This document shows, piece after piece, positions 22,339-24,167 of a stretch of 24,167 nucleotides of DNA. The translations under genes were made by a program, and so were the position numbers. Position 1 is the first letter of the stretch, and the number at the start of each line of letters is the position of its first letter. Below the pieces are notes generated by a model. The model made no database searches, was not told where the DNA came from, and saw only the letters and a list, made by a program, of their open reading frames with translations. This stretch comes from a virus, in the IMG/VR virus record IMGVR_UViG_3300048672_000098, positions 1 to 24,167 of that record; one strand, written 5' to 3'.

Positions 22339-22352
22339 TAGGTAACTAACAA

Positions 22353-24167
22353 ATGGCAAAATTAGGACAAGGTGGTAATGAAGATTCAATTTCATCTTAT
22401 ATTGGACAAGGTAATAGCATTGATAAATATCTAGGAAAATCTACATCTTCTGAGCCTTCTCCTAATGCTTCTAAGATCCTAGAAGATTATAAAAAAGTCT
22501 TTAGTACTTCCTCAGAAGTAGTTAAGCCAGAGAAGAGTAGACTAGATACTGTTAAAGACAATGCTATGGATCTTGGCAAGGCATTGGCTACAGGGACTAT
22601 AGGTACAGTAGGAAATACAGCCAATGAATTAGCTGCTTATGCTGGAAACAGTATTAATCAGTTATCAGGTGGTAGAACTAGATTAGGTTTACCAACACCT
22701 TCAGAGGCTGCTGACAATGCTCTAAGTATCTCTAAGTTCACTAAAGATGTTGTAGGTAACTACTCTAATGATTATCAAAGCAACCCATTACTTACAGACA
22801 CTGGTGCTATCAACACTGATTACTCTCTTAAGAATGCTGCTGTAGGTTTTATGCAATCTGTACCAGGTATAGCTGCAACCTTAGGTATTACTAAAGGGGC
22901 TTCTCTTGCTGGTAATGTATTAACTAAAGGTGCTTTGGCCGAGAGTACATTAGCACCTAAGCTTATAGCTGGTGCATCTGAGGGTACAATAGCTGCTGCT
23001 CAAAGCGCTGCTGATACACGTACCCAGGTCTTAGAAACACCTATTGAATCTTTAAGAGGAACACCTAAGTTTGAATCAGAGTTAGCACTACAAGATAAAA
23101 CCTTACCTTTACATGAAAGAGAAAAGGCAGCTCAGCTAGAGTTGTCTAATCAGGCAGCTACTTCTGTATTCACAGACACCTTCCAAAGTACAGCTGCTAT
23201 AGGTATAGCAATGCCTGGTTTTGAGGGTGATGTAGCTGCAAGAGCTTTAGGACAGGGTGGGCTTGCTAGTAGGGCATTGTCTAGAGCTGCTCAAGGTGCT
23301 GAACACTTTAAGAAGGGCACTGTTGAGGCTTTCCAAGAACTTGGTCAAACTGGTAGAGAGGCATACATTCAGAACCTTGCAGAGAAAGAATATGTCAATC
23401 CTAATAAGAATGCCTATGATGGTGTTCTAAGTAAATCTTTAGAGGGTGCTATATTAGGCTTCGGTTCTGGTGTTGGTATGAGTATGATAGCTCATCCTAC
23501 TACATTGAGAAATATTGAGACTGGTAAAAGACCAGATGCTAAAAACCCTATTAATCCTACAACTAACGCACCAATACAAAATAGCACTTTAAAGAAAGCT
23601 TTCTCTTCCTACTCACAACAATACATATCGAGTACTCGTGATGTAAATTCAGAAGAGTATAAATCCTCATATCAGGTAGCTAAAGATACAATCAACTCTA
23701 TTATAAGTAAAGACGGTGCTACACCTCTAGATATTAAAGAGGGTCAAGAGCTTCTTAAAAGTATTGAGGTAAGTCATAGTGCTGCTAAGGCTGCTCAGGC
23801 TGCTGCTAGAAGAGCTGCTGGAATTGAAGAGCCAGTGGATAGTGTTGCTGATAGTAGTACAGTCCAATCAGAGGCTACTAAGCCTTCATCAACTACAGAT
23901 TCATTTAAAGCCCCTAAATCCTTCACTTCAATAAAGAAGATCTATAACGACCTAAGGGCTCAGAGTATTGATGATAATAACCCTATAGAGGATGTATCTG
24001 ATGTTACCACTAGTGATGGATTAAAAGCCTTCACAGTATTAGCCAAGACTGCTACATCTCAAGAGGATCTAATAGATAAATTCCAGAAGGCTCACAAGGC
24101 TGTTAGAGACGAGAAAGCTGCTAAGGCTAATGGTACTAAGGCTAAGCCTAAAACTAATACTCCTGTA
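22353..24167 (+). CDS. Large internal virion (ejection) protein, 5' part only
   Basis: Begins at ATG 22353 with AGGTAA nine bases upstream, and stays open for all 605 codons to the window end, so the C-terminus is missing. The visible part is Ala/Gly/Ser-rich and largely helical. Two amphipathic or hydrophobic glycine-rich stretches (residues ~161-190, AAVGFMQSVPGIAATLGITK; ~363-382, EGAILGFGSGVGMSMIAH) could associate with membranes. A linker rich in Lys, Ser and Thr occurs near 510-540. No lytic transglycosylase motif is seen so far, but such a domain could follow beyond the edge. By size, composition and context it is a candidate for the major ejected DNA-channel protein of a podovirus. 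Confidence 0.6.
   Translation, partial: MAKLGQGGNEDSISSYIGQGNSIDKYLGKSTSSEPSPNASKILEDYKKVFSTSSEVVKPEKSRLDTVKDNAMDLGKALATGTIGTVGNTANELAAYAGNSINQLSGGRTRLGLPTPSEAADNALSISKFTKDVVGNYSNDYQSNPLLTDTGAINTDYSLKNAAVGFMQSVPGIAATLGITKGASLAGNVLTKGALAESTLAPKLIAGASEGTIAAAQSAADTRTQVLETPIESLRGTPKFESELALQDKTLPLHEREKAAQLELSNQAATSVFTDTFQSTAAIGIAMPGFEGDVAARALGQGGLASRALSRAAQGAEHFKKGTVEAFQELGQTGREAYIQNLAEKEYVNPNKNAYDGVLSKSLEGAILGFGSGVGMSMIAHPTTLRNIETGKRPDAKNPINPTTNAPIQNSTLKKAFSSYSQQYISSTRDVNSEEYKSSYQVAKDTINSIISKDGATPLDIKEGQELLKSIEVSHSAAKAAQAAARRAAGIEEPVDSVADSSTVQSEATKPSSTTDSFKAPKSFTSIKKIYNDLRAQSIDDNNPIEDVSDVTTSDGLKAFTVLAKTATSQEDLIDKFQKAHKAVRDEKAAKANGTKAKPKTNTPV

Overview
The window looks like part of the late (structural) region of an AT-rich, tailed bacteriophage, most simply a podovirus-type virion. 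Every convincing gene is on the + strand. Genes are packed with 1-10 nt gaps or 1-4 nt overlaps, and many are preceded by an A-rich AGGA-type ribosome binding site. The large terminase, P22-like portal, acidic scaffold and N4-gp56/DUF4043-like major capsid protein identify the head module. No tape-measure protein, tail tube or baseplate gene is visible, and large alanine/glycine-rich candidate ejection proteins follow the tail genes. The host cannot be named from this sequence; a low-GC Gram-negative bacterium is a guess based on the tail-gene families.

Layout. 1-2040: the 3' end of a repeat-rich virion protein, two small virion-type proteins, and an overlapping pair of small membrane proteins (putative holin). 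A clear intrinsic terminator (2046-2072) closes this block. 2082-6579: large terminase, portal, scaffold, and a 74-residue protein resembling the DUF2829/Tad2 anti-defence family. 6580-9124: two tandem hairpins with the same loop, then the major capsid gene. 9125-12104: a structured spacer, a probable capsid decoration protein, a small unknown protein, a head-tail adaptor and a beta-rich tail/stabilisation protein. 12114-21303: tail appendage genes, including two tandem paralogous fibres built of YadA-like repeats, a conserved virion protein with a recognisable C-terminal domain, and a long helical protein. 21307-24167: candidate internal (ejected) virion proteins, the last one running off the window.

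The most striking feature is the major capsid gene. It is split into three exons by two related group I introns (6830-7647 and 7863-8400). Removing both gives one continuous 366-codon reading frame. Both splice sites can be placed from frame, P1 pairing and the matching intron 3' ends. The introns share a nearly identical core, with compensatory base changes in the inferred P6 and P7 helices. Intron 1 carries a full HNH homing endonuclease gene; intron 2 keeps only a 59-codon zinc-finger remnant of a similar gene. Capsid production therefore appears to depend on two RNA self-splicing events in one transcript.
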